A DNA stretch of 64,000 bases from Kribbella capetownensis (GTDB lineage: Bacteria > Actinomycetota > Actinomycetes > Propionibacteriales > Kribbellaceae), in NCBI RefSeq assembly GCF_004331485.1, contig NZ_SJKD01000005.1, positions 62,001 through 126,000 on the forward strand, in the 5' to 3' direction. Made by a program: the position numbers and the translations under genes. The notes under the pieces were generated by a model. The model did not search any database, was not told the DNA's origin, and saw nothing but the letters and a program-made list of their open reading frames with translations. Of the stretch, positions 43,867 to 52,542 are shown piece after piece. The first letter of the stretch is position 1. The number at the start of each line of letters is the position of its first letter.

Positions 43867-44246
43867 TACGCGAGGGCCTTGGCCTTGAGGGTGTCGAACT
43901 CCGTCTGGGTGATCGTGCCCGCGGTGAGGAGTTGCTGTGCCTTGTCGATCTGCTCGGCCGGCGACGACGAGGACCCGGCGACCGACTTGATGTAGTCGTC
44001 CTGCGCGGCCTTCGCGCTTCCCCAAGCCGCCGCTGAACGCTCGGCCATGCCCCTGCCGCGGGCGATCAGGTAGACCAGCGCGGTCAGCAGCGGGACGATG
44101 ACCAGACAGATCACCCAGATGGCCTTGAGCCATCCCGACAGCCCCTTGTCGCGGAAGATGTCCGTGATGATGTGGAACAACACCATCAGGTACGCGACGA
44201 ACGCGAATGTGACGATGATGAACCAGATGACGTCCCAGAAACTCAT
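43866..44246 (-). CDS. SHOCT-domain membrane protein
   Basis: A 126-residue protein with a PLDc_N-like membrane region of two helices (VIWFIIVTFAFVAYLMVLFH and WVICLVIVPLLTALVYLIA) and a C-terminal SHOCT domain (EQIDKAQQLLTAGTITQTEF). SHOCT domains are oligomerisation modules. AGGGA precedes the ATG. Its stop and the peptidase start overlap by one base. Confidence 0.85.
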   Translation of the reverse strand: MSFWDVIWFIIVTFAFVAYLMVLFHIITDIFRDKGLSGWLKAIWVICLVIVPLLTALVYLIARGRGMAERSAAAWGSAKAAQDDYIKSVAGSSSSPAEQIDKAQQLLTAGTITQTEFDTLKAKALA

Positions 44247-44330
44247 GACTGCATCCCTTCGCTGTCGCGCCGATCAGTGGCTGTCGGCGACGTATCGAAC
44301 ATCTGGCCCCGCGGCCCCCGCCGGTCCCTT

Positions 44331-44398
44331 CCGGACCACGGTCGCGGTCCGGCGGCCGTCTGAAATCCCCCGGGGTGGATGAGCTCCGGTCCGGACCG
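44331..44398. terminator. Hairpins after the HAD phosphatase gene
   Basis: CCGGACC (44331-44337) pairs with GGTCCGG (44346-44352), and CGGTCCGGACCG (44387-44398) is a perfect palindrome 12 bases beyond the HAD stop. Both share the CGGTCC/GGACCG core. They probably end the leftward HAD transcript; the SHOCT promoter must lie close by. Confidence 0.45.
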
Positions 44399-44409
44399 TG
44401 GCCGGCTGA

Positions 44410-45339
44410 TCAACCGAAGACCGTGGTCCAGTCGTTCTTCACGCTGACCACGGTCCAGCGCTGGTCACCCGCCCGCTCGAGTGCCCGCTCCGCACCGGCG
44501 ACGTAGTCGAACTCCCGATCGGCGTCGTCGTGCAGCACGAGCAGCCTGAGTGCCGGCCGGGCCGGACCGCCGGCGAAGTTCAGCATCGGGATGTCGCCGT
44601 TCGCGTTGCCACCCGCCAGCACCGGCCGGCGACCCACCCGGCTCCAGATCCGCACCGGCTTCTCCGGACCGTCGTCGAAGACGTCCAGACCCGCCTTGTA
44701 CATCACCGCGCTGCCGTGCTCGTCCTCGACGTACTGCAGGCCGAAGCTGCTGCCGATCACGCGGTCCGGCGGAATTCCGTACAGCGGCACCGCGGCCGGC
44801 CGCATGAAGTCCCGGTCGCCGCCCGAGGCGATGTACGTGCTGAACCCGTTGTCCTCCAGGTACCGCAGCAACTCGACCATCGGCAGGAAGGTGCACTCGC
44901 GGTACGGGCGCTTGAGCGTCGGATGCGCGGCACTTGCCAGGAAGGTCTCCACATCGGTGGCGTACTGCTCGACGTTCATCCCGCCGAACGCCTGCTGCAC
45001 CCCGCCGAGCAGCACCTTCAGGTCGCTGTCGTCACCGTTGTAGTGCTTGACCAACGCCTGGCTGAGCCAGTCGAAGTCATGCGTGTACGCCGCCTGCCAC
45101 GGCTGCCGGTCGCGGAGCGCCGGGTCCTGCTCGGCCATGGCCGCGAAGCGCTTCAGGATGAAGCCGACCTGGACCGGCATCGGCTTCTCGCACCACAGCG
45201 TGCCGTCGTTGTCGAACACCGCGACCCGCTCCTCCACCGGGACGAACTCACTCGAGCTCTCGTCGCCGACCCGCGCGACGAAGTCCCGGATGGCGTCCTT
45301 GGCCGCGCCCTCCCGCCAGGACCCCAGCTGCTCAGTCAT
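44410..45339 (-). CDS. HAD-superfamily phosphatase
   Basis: A 309-residue HAD hydrolase. Motif I is VFDNDGTLW with nucleophile Asp43 and acid Asp45. Motif II is near YIASGGDRDFMRP and motif IV lies in GNANGDIPML. The large cap and the phosphoserine-phosphatase-like pattern are typical of a group of actinobacterial and proteobacterial enzymes with unknown substrate. AAGGGAG precedes the ATG. It stands alone. Confidence 0.87.
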   Translation of the reverse strand: MTEQLGSWREGAAKDAIRDFVARVGDESSSEFVPVEERVAVFDNDGTLWCEKPMPVQVGFILKRFAAMAEQDPALRDRQPWQAAYTHDFDWLSQALVKHYNGDDSDLKVLLGGVQQAFGGMNVEQYATDVETFLASAAHPTLKRPYRECTFLPMVELLRYLEDNGFSTYIASGGDRDFMRPAAVPLYGIPPDRVIGSSFGLQYVEDEHGSAVMYKAGLDVFDDGPEKPVRIWSRVGRRPVLAGGNANGDIPMLNFAGGPARPALRLLVLHDDADREFDYVAGAERALERAGDQRWTVVSVKNDWTTVFG

Positions 45340-45470
45340 CGTGGCTCCCTTCGAATCCGCCCACGTTCCGCTTCAGCTTCGCCGCCGGACGGCCCTGGGG
45401 TCGTCCTCCCGGCCGGGTGATTCAGGGGTACGGTCGTTCTCGGGTTCGTTCGCCGATCTGAGGAGTGCGC

Positions 45471-46235
45471 GTGGCTGGTGACATCAGGCTCATCGTTCAA
45501 GGTGACGACTTCGGTATGTGTCATGCCGTCAACGTCGGCACGATCCAGGCGTTCCGGGAGGGGATCCTGACGCAGGCCTCCACGATGGCCGCGTGCCCGT
45601 GGTTCACCGAGGCCGCCGCACTGGCGCGTGAGTCCGGGATACCGCTCGGCGTGCATCAGACCCTGACCTGCGAATGGGACTTCCTGCGCTGGCGGCCGCT
45701 GACCGATGGACCGTCGCTGGTCGGTGATGACGCGACGTTCCTCCGCACAGTCGATGCGGCCCGGGCTTCCATCACCTATGACGACTCCGTCCGCGAGTTG
45801 TCCGCCCAGGTGGCGAAGTTCGCCGCGGAAGGGCTCGCGATCGACTACCTGGACGTGCACATGGGGCAGTCCGCGCAGGAGTCGGCGTACGACGAGGTCT
45901 CGGACGCCGCCGGCAAGCCGTTCATCTACGGCCCCGTGGAGTCGCAGCGGTTCGCCTCGATCGTGACGTTGAGCGACCGGGAGGCGGACGGCAAGAAGGC
46001 GTGGATGCTCGACCACATCGCCGGCCTGACGCCCGGCGTACACCTCCTGGTCACGCACTGCGCCGCCGCCCATCCGGAACTCGCGGCGATGACCTCGCCC
46101 GGCACGTACACCTATCGATGGGCTGAGGAGTACCGGCTGTCGGACCAGGAAATCGTGACCGACCCGGAGATCCGCAAGGCGATCGAGGAGCGCGGCATCG
46201 AGCTGGTGTCGATGCGCAACGCGTTCAGCGACTGA
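45471..46235 (+). CDS. YdjC/ChbG-type carbohydrate deacetylase
   Basis: A 254-residue YdjC/HpnK family protein that removes acetyl groups from N-acetylated sugars using a divalent metal. The metal site begins QGDDFGMCHAVNVG (Asp12, Asp13), continues at GVHQTLTCEW and DVHMGQS, and VTHCAAAHPEL gives the last His. AGGAG, 5 bases upstream, favours the GTG at 45471 over one 6 bases earlier. The 3' end overlaps the converging sigma-factor gene by 11 bases. Confidence 0.87.
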   Translation: MAGDIRLIVQGDDFGMCHAVNVGTIQAFREGILTQASTMAACPWFTEAAALARESGIPLGVHQTLTCEWDFLRWRPLTDGPSLVGDDATFLRTVDAARASITYDDSVRELSAQVAKFAAEGLAIDYLDVHMGQSAQESAYDEVSDAAGKPFIYGPVESQRFASIVTLSDREADGKKAWMLDHIAGLTPGVHLLVTHCAAAHPELAAMTSPGTYTYRWAEEYRLSDQEIVTDPEIRKAIEERGIELVSMRNAFSD

Positions 46236-47148
46236 CAGCCGGTACGGCGGCCGGCATGCCGAAGGCGGCGACGTGGTGTGGTCCGACGAAGGCGTTGCTC
46301 TCCACGATCCGGCCGTTCTCGATGGTGAGGACGTCGACGACCATGGCGTCGTACTGATCACTGCCGGGGCTGCGCAGATAGCAGATGAGGGCAGGGCGGC
46401 CGTTGGCGGCGGACGGGAACGTTCGCCAGTCCAGCGGCCTGGTCAGGAACTCGGCAACGGCATCGATCCCGATGACCGGTACGTCCGGCGGCATCGTGAT
46501 GCGCACGTCGTCGGCCAGCAATTCCCGGAGGCTCGCGGGATCGGTCGCTGCCGCGTAGCGGCGCAGGATCTCCTCGTCCTCGGCGGTCAGTGCCGGTCGG
46601 CGCCACTGCCGCGGATCACCCGGAGCGTGCCGGCGAATTGTCCGCCGGGCACGCTGGATCAGACTGTTGACCGCAGGAACGGCGAGTTCGAGGGCATCGG
46701 CGATCTCGGCCGCCGTCCAGCCCGACACGTCGCGAAGGACGAACGCCGCCCGTTGCCGTGGCGGCAGATACATCAGCGCGGCGATCAGCGCGAGCTCGAC
46801 CGTCTCCCGTGCCACCAGACCGGACTGCGGGTCCTCGCTCGGTACGGAGTCGGGATAGGGGCCGATATCGGTACACCACTCGAGCGGGTCGCCCGCTGGT
46901 ACGGTCCGCCGCGCCGCAGCCTTGTGGTGGTCGAGATAGACATTGGTGGAGATCCGGTAGAGCCAGGTCCGGATCGCCGCCCGACCCTCGTACTGCGCAC
47001 GGGAGCGCCAGGCGCGGAGGAACGTTTCCTGCACCAGGTCGTCCGCATCGGCGACATTCCCTGCGAGCCGGTAGCAGTGCGCGTGCAGTGAGCGCCGGTG
47101 CTCGTCGAACGCATCGCGGAACCGCTCGTCGGCTGCGGCGCTCGTCAT
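46225..47148 (-). CDS. ECF sigma factor with SnoaL-like C-terminus
   Basis: A 307-residue sigma factor of the X5/TIGR02960 kind. Region 2 is FRDAFDEHRRSLHAHCYRLA then DADDLVQETFLRAWRSRAQY; region 4 is LPPRQRAAFVLRDVSGWTAA then AVNSLIQRARRTIRR. A SnoaL-like C-terminal domain (about 190-300) usually replaces a separate anti-sigma factor and senses a ligand. The ATG is at 47148. It diverges from the DUF899 gene, a likely target. Confidence 0.9.
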   Translation of the reverse strand: MTSAAADERFRDAFDEHRRSLHAHCYRLAGNVADADDLVQETFLRAWRSRAQYEGRAAIRTWLYRISTNVYLDHHKAAARRTVPAGDPLEWCTDIGPYPDSVPSEDPQSGLVARETVELALIAALMYLPPRQRAAFVLRDVSGWTAAEIADALELAVPAVNSLIQRARRTIRRHAPGDPRQWRRPALTAEDEEILRRYAAATDPASLRELLADDVRITMPPDVPVIGIDAVAEFLTRPLDWRTFPSAANGRPALICYLRSPGSDQYDAMVVDVLTIENGRIVESNAFVGPHHVAAFGMPAAVPAVSR

Positions 47149-47260
47149 GCGGTCACCGTACCAACGCCGCCCTTGGCCAATTGCGCGAAAGAAAGAGCGA
47201 TGACGATTCGCCGGATTGCTCGTCCAACCTTCTGACAGCATCAACCGAGAGGACGACGCC

Positions 47261-48034
47261 ATGACCGAAGCGACCGCCACGCCACCGATCGTCGACCGGG
47301 AGACCTTCCTCCGCGAACGCCGTGGGCTGCTCGCCCGCGAGAAGGCCCACACCCGGGAGGGCGACGCGATCGCCGCGGCCCGGCGCCGGCTGCCGATGAC
47401 CGAGGTGGACGCGTCGGCGACCCTGGTCGGCGAGCACGGGCCGGTCTCGTTACTGGAGGTGTTCGACGACCGCGACCAACTCATCGCCTACAAGCACATG
47501 TGGCACACCGGCAAGGGGATCGCAGGGCAGTGCGAGGGGTGCACCGCGTCGATCTTCGACGTCCACGACGCCAGCTACCTGAACCATCGCGGAGTGTCGT
47601 TCGCGGTGTTCTGCGAGGGACCGTGGGAGGAGATCGTCCCGTTCCGTGAGTTCATGGGCTACACCCTGCCGTGGTACTCGATGGCCGGCGTCGAAGACCT
47701 CGGGGTCGGGCCGGGTCTCCTGGACGAGCCGGGCAACATCGCCTGTTACCTACGGATCGGCGAACGGGTCTTCCTGACCCACGAGACGATCGGCCGGGGT
47801 GTCGAGACGATCATGGCGCAGGCTCACCTGCTCGACCTGACGGTGTACGGCCGTCAGGAAGTGTGGGAAGACTCGCCGGCGGGCTGGCCGCAGTACCGGA
47901 CCTACACCTGGTGGGCCAAGGATGGCCGTCCCGTTCCGCAGTGGACCAGGCCGGGCGCCGTACGGCGGGACGAGTCGGCCGGTGACCCGGCGGGTCATTG
48001 CTGTGGACAACCAGCGTCAGAACCGGGGCAATGA
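47261..48034 (+). CDS. DUF899 thioredoxin-like protein
   Basis: A 257-residue DUF899 protein, thioredoxin-like fold. YKHMWHTGKGIAGQCEGCTA has the CxxC of the active-site loop, and LNHRGVSFAVFCEGPWEEIV and GYTLPWYSMAGVED are family blocks. DUF899 proteins are often near ECF sigma factors, as here, and may reduce disulfides or peroxides. GAGAGGA precedes the ATG at 47261. The last 18 bases overlap the converging DUF3892 gene. Confidence 0.85.
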   Translation: MTEATATPPIVDRETFLRERRGLLAREKAHTREGDAIAAARRRLPMTEVDASATLVGEHGPVSLLEVFDDRDQLIAYKHMWHTGKGIAGQCEGCTASIFDVHDASYLNHRGVSFAVFCEGPWEEIVPFREFMGYTLPWYSMAGVEDLGVGPGLLDEPGNIACYLRIGERVFLTHETIGRGVETIMAQAHLLDLTVYGRQEVWEDSPAGWPQYRTYTWWAKDGRPVPQWTRPGAVRRDESAGDPAGHCCGQPASEPGQ

Positions 48035-48313
48035 CAGTAGACCGTCGCTGCCGTCGGCCGTGAGGCCGCTGCGCACCGAGCGGCGCGTCCGCTGGTTGGC
48101 TACCTGCAGGCGCGGCCCGCGCTGTCCGCTGGGCCATTGGAGGTACGCATGCCCCCGTGACCGGGCGATCCAGACCACGAGATCGCCGATAGAGCTTTCC
48201 TCCGGCCCCGCGTTGCCCTCCCATCGGACGGTGGTCACACCATCCAGGTCGTCGTGACCATTGGCCAGGCGAATCGCAGTGACAAGAACCATCGACTGAC
48301 TTGCCAGGCTCAT
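48017..48313 (-). CDS. DUF3892 protein
   Basis: A 98-residue DUF3892 protein. VLVTAIRLANGHDDLDGVTT opens the domain and GLLSLPRF closes it, with the usual Arg- and Gly-rich turn between. The function is unknown. GGAGG lies about 10 bases before the ATG at 48313. The 3' end overlaps the DUF899 gene. Confidence 0.72.
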   Translation of the reverse strand: MSLASQSMVLVTAIRLANGHDDLDGVTTVRWEGNAGPEESSIGDLVVWIARSRGHAYLQWPSGQRGPRLQVANQRTRRSVRSGLTADGSDGLLSLPRF

Positions 48314-48475
48314 CTCTCGGCGCACCTCCAGTCCGCCCTGTCGACAGCAGCAGCGTGGCACGGCGAACGGCGTCCGGGAAGTGTCAAATAAGCGTTTCCA
48401 GCAGGGAGAATTTCTGGGCGAACGGCCCGTGCTCTGACCATGACCGAGCGCGATCAACCGGGGTTTTCGGCGACC

Positions 48476-49309
48476 TCAACTGCCCGGGCTGGTGTAGCTC
48501 CGGATCATCCGGTTGAAGAAGACGAGACCGATGGCGAAGACGACCGGTCCGCCGGCCGGTGAGAGGTACGCCAGCCAGGCAGGGATCGGCAGGTCGTCGG
48601 TGCGGCCGAGGAGCACGGTGGCCGGCAGGTAGGCGATGAACGCCATCGGGAAGATGAAGGTGAGGGACAGGAATCCCCAGCGGCTGAACATCGTCAGCGG
48701 ATAGCCGCTGAACCGCGTGATGGTGTCGTCGGCGAGGATCCGCAGCGACATCGTGGACGTCATCCGGAAGGACAGCCCGGCCAGGAAGGTTTGCATGCCG
48801 GTCTCGACCAGACCACCACCGACCAGGGCGGCAATCAGGAACACCACCTTTCCCGGCGTCCAGTCCACCGAGGCCTGAGGGGCGAAGACCGCCACCGCTC
48901 CGAACCCGAGCAGCGCATCGCCGAGCGCCATGAGTGGTGCGTAGCGGGTGATCACCTGGAGATAGGTCCCGGCCGGGCGCAGCAGGTACCGGTCGACATC
49001 GCCTTGCTGGATCGCCTGATCGATGGAGAGCAGCGCACCGAACGGCACCACGTAGAACGCGTGCGCGGCGAGCCGCATCCCGAACAGGAACGCGATGTCG
49101 TTCAGGCGCCAGCCGTCGATGACGTTGAACTTCGCCAGCAGGACCCCGATGAACAACAGTTGCGTCCCCTGCAGCACCATCCCGCCGAGGATCGCCGAGA
49201 GGAAACTGATGCGATAGCTCATCGCCGCACGCCAGCCGGCCCGCAGCAGGATGCGGCTAGCGCGCAGATCCTCCCGGATCGGGGACAAGGTCTTGACCTG
49301 CTCAGCCAC
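48476..49309 (-). CDS. ABC-2 exporter permease, second subunit
   Basis: A 277-residue permease of the DUF990/ABC2_membrane type with six hydrophobic helices. The FTAHAFYVVPFGALLS-like segment (LAAHAFYVVPFGALLSIDQA) and RPAGTYLQVITRYAP (a coupling loop) occur, and GFLSLTFIFPMAFIAYLPA is near the end. It ends the three-gene exporter operon and overlaps the previous permease by 8 bases. The two permeases share the same DVDRYLLRP/GVDMIRPRS-like loop and are probably the two halves of one channel. Confidence 0.85.
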   Translation of the reverse strand: MAEQVKTLSPIREDLRASRILLRAGWRAAMSYRISFLSAILGGMVLQGTQLLFIGVLLAKFNVIDGWRLNDIAFLFGMRLAAHAFYVVPFGALLSIDQAIQQGDVDRYLLRPAGTYLQVITRYAPLMALGDALLGFGAVAVFAPQASVDWTPGKVVFLIAALVGGGLVETGMQTFLAGLSFRMTSTMSLRILADDTITRFSGYPLTMFSRWGFLSLTFIFPMAFIAYLPATVLLGRTDDLPIPAWLAYLSPAGGPVVFAIGLVFFNRMIRSYTSPGS

Positions 49310-50117
49310 CGAGCACCACCACCCTGTGGACGGCTCGGCGCCAGACCAGTTGCAGGAGCAGGAAGAGCACCATCACCCAGGCGAGCTGGAGTGCGAGCGT
49401 GCCGACCAGGTCGGCCCCATGCCGGGTCCCGAACCAGATGGACAGCGGCGCGTAGATCTGCGCCTGGAACGGGAGCCAGCTGATGATCGGTTGCAGCCAC
49501 TCCGGCATGAACCACAGCGGGATCAAGGCGCCGGACAGGAACGCCGACCCGAACCGGTAGAGGATCATGATGCCGCCGATCTCGAGGGTCCAGAAGGCGG
49601 TCATCGACACCAGCAGATTGATGGTCAGGATGTTCGCGACACCGAGCGCCATCGACACGACCGAAACCAGCAGGTCGAGCACGCTGTGCGGCGCCTTCAC
49701 CGCTCCGAGCGCGAGGCCGGTGACCAGGCCCGCTGCCCCGAGGGGAAGCCTGCCGACCATCGTGCCGCCGGCTTGGGCCAGGTTCTGGCTGATCAGCGAC
49801 CGCGGCCGGATCATGTCCACGCCGATCTGGCCGCGCATGACCCGGAGCGGGAGCGACGAGAACTGCCAGGGCATGACGACAGCCTGAAGACAGGCGGCGA
49901 GTACGGCGTACGCGACCGCGGTGGCGCTCCCGATGCCGGCCACCTGGTCGTGACCGGTGAACAGAACGCGCCAGACGACCACGGTCAGCGTGGCCTGGAT
50001 GACCAGCCCGACGATCCCGAACAGGAGGTCCGCGCGGTAGGCGAGGACCGACTGGTACCCGGCTCGGTAGAAGCCGCGAAGCCCGGTCAGGCGCGTGCTC
50101 AGCGTGTCGACGGGCAT
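49302..50117 (-). CDS. ABC-2 exporter permease, first subunit
   Basis: A 271-residue permease with six helices, related to the following one. AYRADLLFGIVGLVIQATLT is helix 1 and GQIGVDMIRPRSLISQNLAQ the cytoplasmic coupling loop. Its ATG at 50117 shares one base with the ATPase stop (TGATG). The substrate is unknown; related exporters often move lipids, peptides or antibiotics. Confidence 0.85.
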   Translation of the reverse strand: MPVDTLSTRLTGLRGFYRAGYQSVLAYRADLLFGIVGLVIQATLTVVVWRVLFTGHDQVAGIGSATAVAYAVLAACLQAVVMPWQFSSLPLRVMRGQIGVDMIRPRSLISQNLAQAGGTMVGRLPLGAAGLVTGLALGAVKAPHSVLDLLVSVVSMALGVANILTINLLVSMTAFWTLEIGGIMILYRFGSAFLSGALIPLWFMPEWLQPIISWLPFQAQIYAPLSIWFGTRHGADLVGTLALQLAWVMVLFLLLQLVWRRAVHRVVVLGG

Positions 50118-51124
50118 CAGGCGCCCGTACCGCGTGCGGGCACCGGCGTTCGTTCCGTGTACAGCTGCCGGATCACGTCCTCGAGGTCCGGTTCGAGCAG
50201 GGACAGGTCGGTGATCGGGTAGCGCGAGGTGAGGTCGTGGACGACCTTCGGGGCGGCCGTCACCTCCGGGTCGAACCGCAGCGTCGCCTTGAAGGTGTCG
50301 GCCGAGACCACCTGCGCGAACGGGGACGAGATCGTGGTGGCGTCGAAGTCGGTGCAGTGCACCACGACGTCCCGGCTGGTGACGTACTGCGCCTTCAGCA
50401 TCCCGACGTCGCCCTCGTACAGGATCTTGCCGTGGTCGATGATCACCACCCGCCGGCAGAGCCGCTCGACGTCGTCCATGTCGTGGGTGGTCAGGATCAC
50501 CGTCGTACCGCGGCCGGCGTTGATCTCCGCGACGAACTCCCGGATCTTGCCCTTGGCAACGACATCGAGCCCGACCGTCGGCTCGTCGAGATACAGGATC
50601 CGCGGGGCGTACAGCATGGCGGCGACCAGGTCGCCACGCATCCGCTGACCGAGCGAGAGCGATCGCACCGGGGTGTCGATGAACTCGTCCAGATCGAGCA
50701 GCTCGGTGAACTCCCCGAGCCGGGTCCGGTACGTCGCCGGATCCATCGAGTAGAGGTCTCGGATGATCTCGAACGAGTTGCGCAACGGCAGGTCGTACCA
50801 GAGCTGGGTCCGCTGCCCGAAGACCGCGCCGATGGTGCGCGCGTTCCGGCGCCGATCACGCCACGGCACCTGGCCGGCGACCGTGACGGTGCCCGAGGTG
50901 GGGACCAGGATGCCGGTGAGCATCTTGATCGTCGTGGATTTGCCGGCGCCGTTCGGGCCGAGAAATCCGATCAACTCACCGTCGTCGATCTGGAAACTGA
51001 TCCCGTCGACCGCTCTGGTGACCTTGCGGGCCCGGGTGAACAGCGATCGCGTGCCCGCGAAGCGTCCCGGGCGTACATCCGGCCGTGAGAAGTCCTTGGT
51101 GAGATCGGCGACCTCGATGATCAC
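50117..51124 (-). CDS. ABC transporter ATPase
   Basis: A 335-residue ABC ATPase of the ABC-2 exporter class. Walker A is GFLGPNGAGKSTTIKML, the Q loop TIGAVFGQRTQLW, signature SLSLGQRMRGDLVAAML, Walker B ILYLDEPTVGLD and the H loop TTHDMDDVE. The C-terminal 100 residues are an additional domain typical of such ATPases. The GTG at 51124 is a reasonable start; upstream in-frame codons are possible. It leads the operon. Confidence 0.9.
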   Translation of the reverse strand: MIIEVADLTKDFSRPDVRPGRFAGTRSLFTRARKVTRAVDGISFQIDDGELIGFLGPNGAGKSTTIKMLTGILVPTSGTVTVAGQVPWRDRRRNARTIGAVFGQRTQLWYDLPLRNSFEIIRDLYSMDPATYRTRLGEFTELLDLDEFIDTPVRSLSLGQRMRGDLVAAMLYAPRILYLDEPTVGLDVVAKGKIREFVAEINAGRGTTVILTTHDMDDVERLCRRVVIIDHGKILYEGDVGMLKAQYVTSRDVVVHCTDFDATTISSPFAQVVSADTFKATLRFDPEVTAAPKVVHDLTSRYPITDLSLLEPDLEDVIRQLYTERTPVPARGTGA

Positions 51125-51328
51125 GTGCGCATCCAACCTTCCACTGACGGCAGGTCTCCGCACGCGCACACCGGGACCTGCGGGGCGTCATCGGACCATA
51201 CCAGTTTGGATTCGGCCCGGCACTCGACTTTCGCGCTCGCCCTGGCCGGGTCGGTCGACCCTTGACCTGCTTCGGTCGGCGGGCAGAGGCTGGCGAGTGG
51301 AAGCCCCGGCTGCGAAGGAGATGGCGTG

Positions 51329-51889
51329 ATGGCGAAGGTGCTGATTCTGACCGGTGATGCCGCCGAAGACCTCGAAGTGTTCTACCCCTACCAGCGCCTG
51401 CTCGAGGAGGGGTACGACGTCCACGTGGCGGCGCCGGCGGTGAAGAAGTTGCAGTTCGTGGTGCACGATTTCGTGGACGGATTCGACACGTACACCGAGA
51501 AGCCCGGCCACACCTGGCAGGCCGACATCGCGTTCGCCGATGTGGACCCGGCGGAGTACGTCGCGCTGGTGATCCCGGGTGGGCGGGCGCCGGAGTACAT
51601 CCGCAACGACGCCGACTGCCAGCGGATCGTGAAGCACTTCTACGGCGAGTCGAAGCCTGTGGCTCAGCTCTGCCACGGACCGCTCATCCCGGCGGCTGCT
51701 GGTCTGCTGAACGGGCGCAAGACGTCGGCATACCCGGCACTCGCCCTCGACATCAAGGCCGGCGGAGCCGAGTGGGTCGACGGCGACGCAGTAGTCGACG
51801 GCAACGTGGTATCCGGCCGCGCCTGGCCCGACCACCCCGCGTGGATGCGAGCCTTCATGACAATCCTGAAGGAACACGCACCGGCCTGA
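51329..51889 (+). CDS. DJ-1/PfpI family protein
   Basis: A 186-residue DJ-1/PfpI protein. The nucleophile Cys115 and His116 are in VAQLCHGPLIPAAAGLL, and VLILTGDAAEDLE carries the conserved acid (about Glu13-Glu16). The PfpI branch includes proteases and glyoxalase or chaperone-like enzymes; this cannot be decided. AAGGAGAT precedes the ATG at 51329; a GTG 3 bases earlier is possible. It is followed by a long hairpin. Confidence 0.88.
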   Translation: MAKVLILTGDAAEDLEVFYPYQRLLEEGYDVHVAAPAVKKLQFVVHDFVDGFDTYTEKPGHTWQADIAFADVDPAEYVALVIPGGRAPEYIRNDADCQRIVKHFYGESKPVAQLCHGPLIPAAAGLLNGRKTSAYPALALDIKAGGAEWVDGDAVVDGNVVSGRAWPDHPAWMRAFMTILKEHAPA

Positions 51890-52034
51890 CTACAGCCAGG
51901 GTGTCCACCCCGACGCCGCGGCTACGCGCGCTCCTGCATCGCCTGCTCGCGGCGGCTGCACCCCCCTTCCTTGCTTTGCGCAGGATCCGTTGGATGGTGT
52001 ACCGCGACGTGGTGGGTGGTGGGTTGTCTACCGG

Positions 52035-52075
52035 CTGGCGGGTTGTTGCGCGTCATCGGTGAAACAACCCGCCAG
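52035..52075. terminator. Strong hairpin between the DJ-1 and arsR genes
   Basis: CTGGCGGGTTGTT (52035-52047) pairs perfectly with AACAACCCGCCAG (52063-52075) across a 15-base loop. It lies about 145 bases after the DJ-1 stop and 77 before the ArsR start. There is no T-run. It could be a terminator or a leader structure of the metal-regulator transcript. The rest of 51890-52152 is G-rich and shows nothing else. Confidence 0.55.
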
Positions 52076-52152
52076 TGGGGCGGGATCCGGCGGACGGTGG
52101 GTCGGGTGGGGGGTGGGTACCCACGGGGGGTGGGGGAGGGTAGGATCGCTGG

Positions 52153-52542
52153 ATGGCGATGATAGGTGGGATGGTCGATGTTGGGGATGGTGAGGGGCGG
52201 ACGTTGGTGGTGGCTGCTTGCCTCTTCAATGGGTTTGGTGATGTGTCTCGGCTGGCGATTGTGCGGCGGTTGGCGTTGGGGGAGCAGCGGGTGGTGGATC
52301 TGACTGAGCATTTGGGTCTGGCGCAGTCGACGGTGTCGAAGCATTTGGCGTGTTTGCGGGACTGTGGGCTGGTGGAGTCTCGGCCGCAGGGGCGGGCTTC
52401 GGTGTTCAGCCTCACGCATCCTGAGGCGACGCTCGAGATGCTGTCGGCTGCGGAGCGGCTGCTGAGCCTGACCGGTGATGCGGTCGCGCTCTGCCCGAAC
52501 TTCGGCGAGGCGGCGCGGCAGACCCAGGACGCCACGTCATGA
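52153..52542 (+). CDS. ArsR/CmtR-type metal-responsive repressor
   Basis: A 129-residue winged-helix repressor. The HTH is QRVVDLTEHLGLAQSTVSKH, the wing GLVESRPQGRASVFSL. Cys residues (Cys23, Cys71, Cys115) include pairs placed as in CmtR-like sensors, which bind Cd(II) or Pb(II). The region upstream is unusually G-rich. The stop overlaps the next gene (ATGA), so it should regulate the following cation transporter. The ATG at 52153 is one of several possible; others lie at 52159 and 52171. Confidence 0.88.
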   Translation: MAMIGGMVDVGDGEGRTLVVAACLFNGFGDVSRLAIVRRLALGEQRVVDLTEHLGLAQSTVSKHLACLRDCGLVESRPQGRASVFSLTHPEATLEMLSAAERLLSLTGDAVALCPNFGEAARQTQDATS

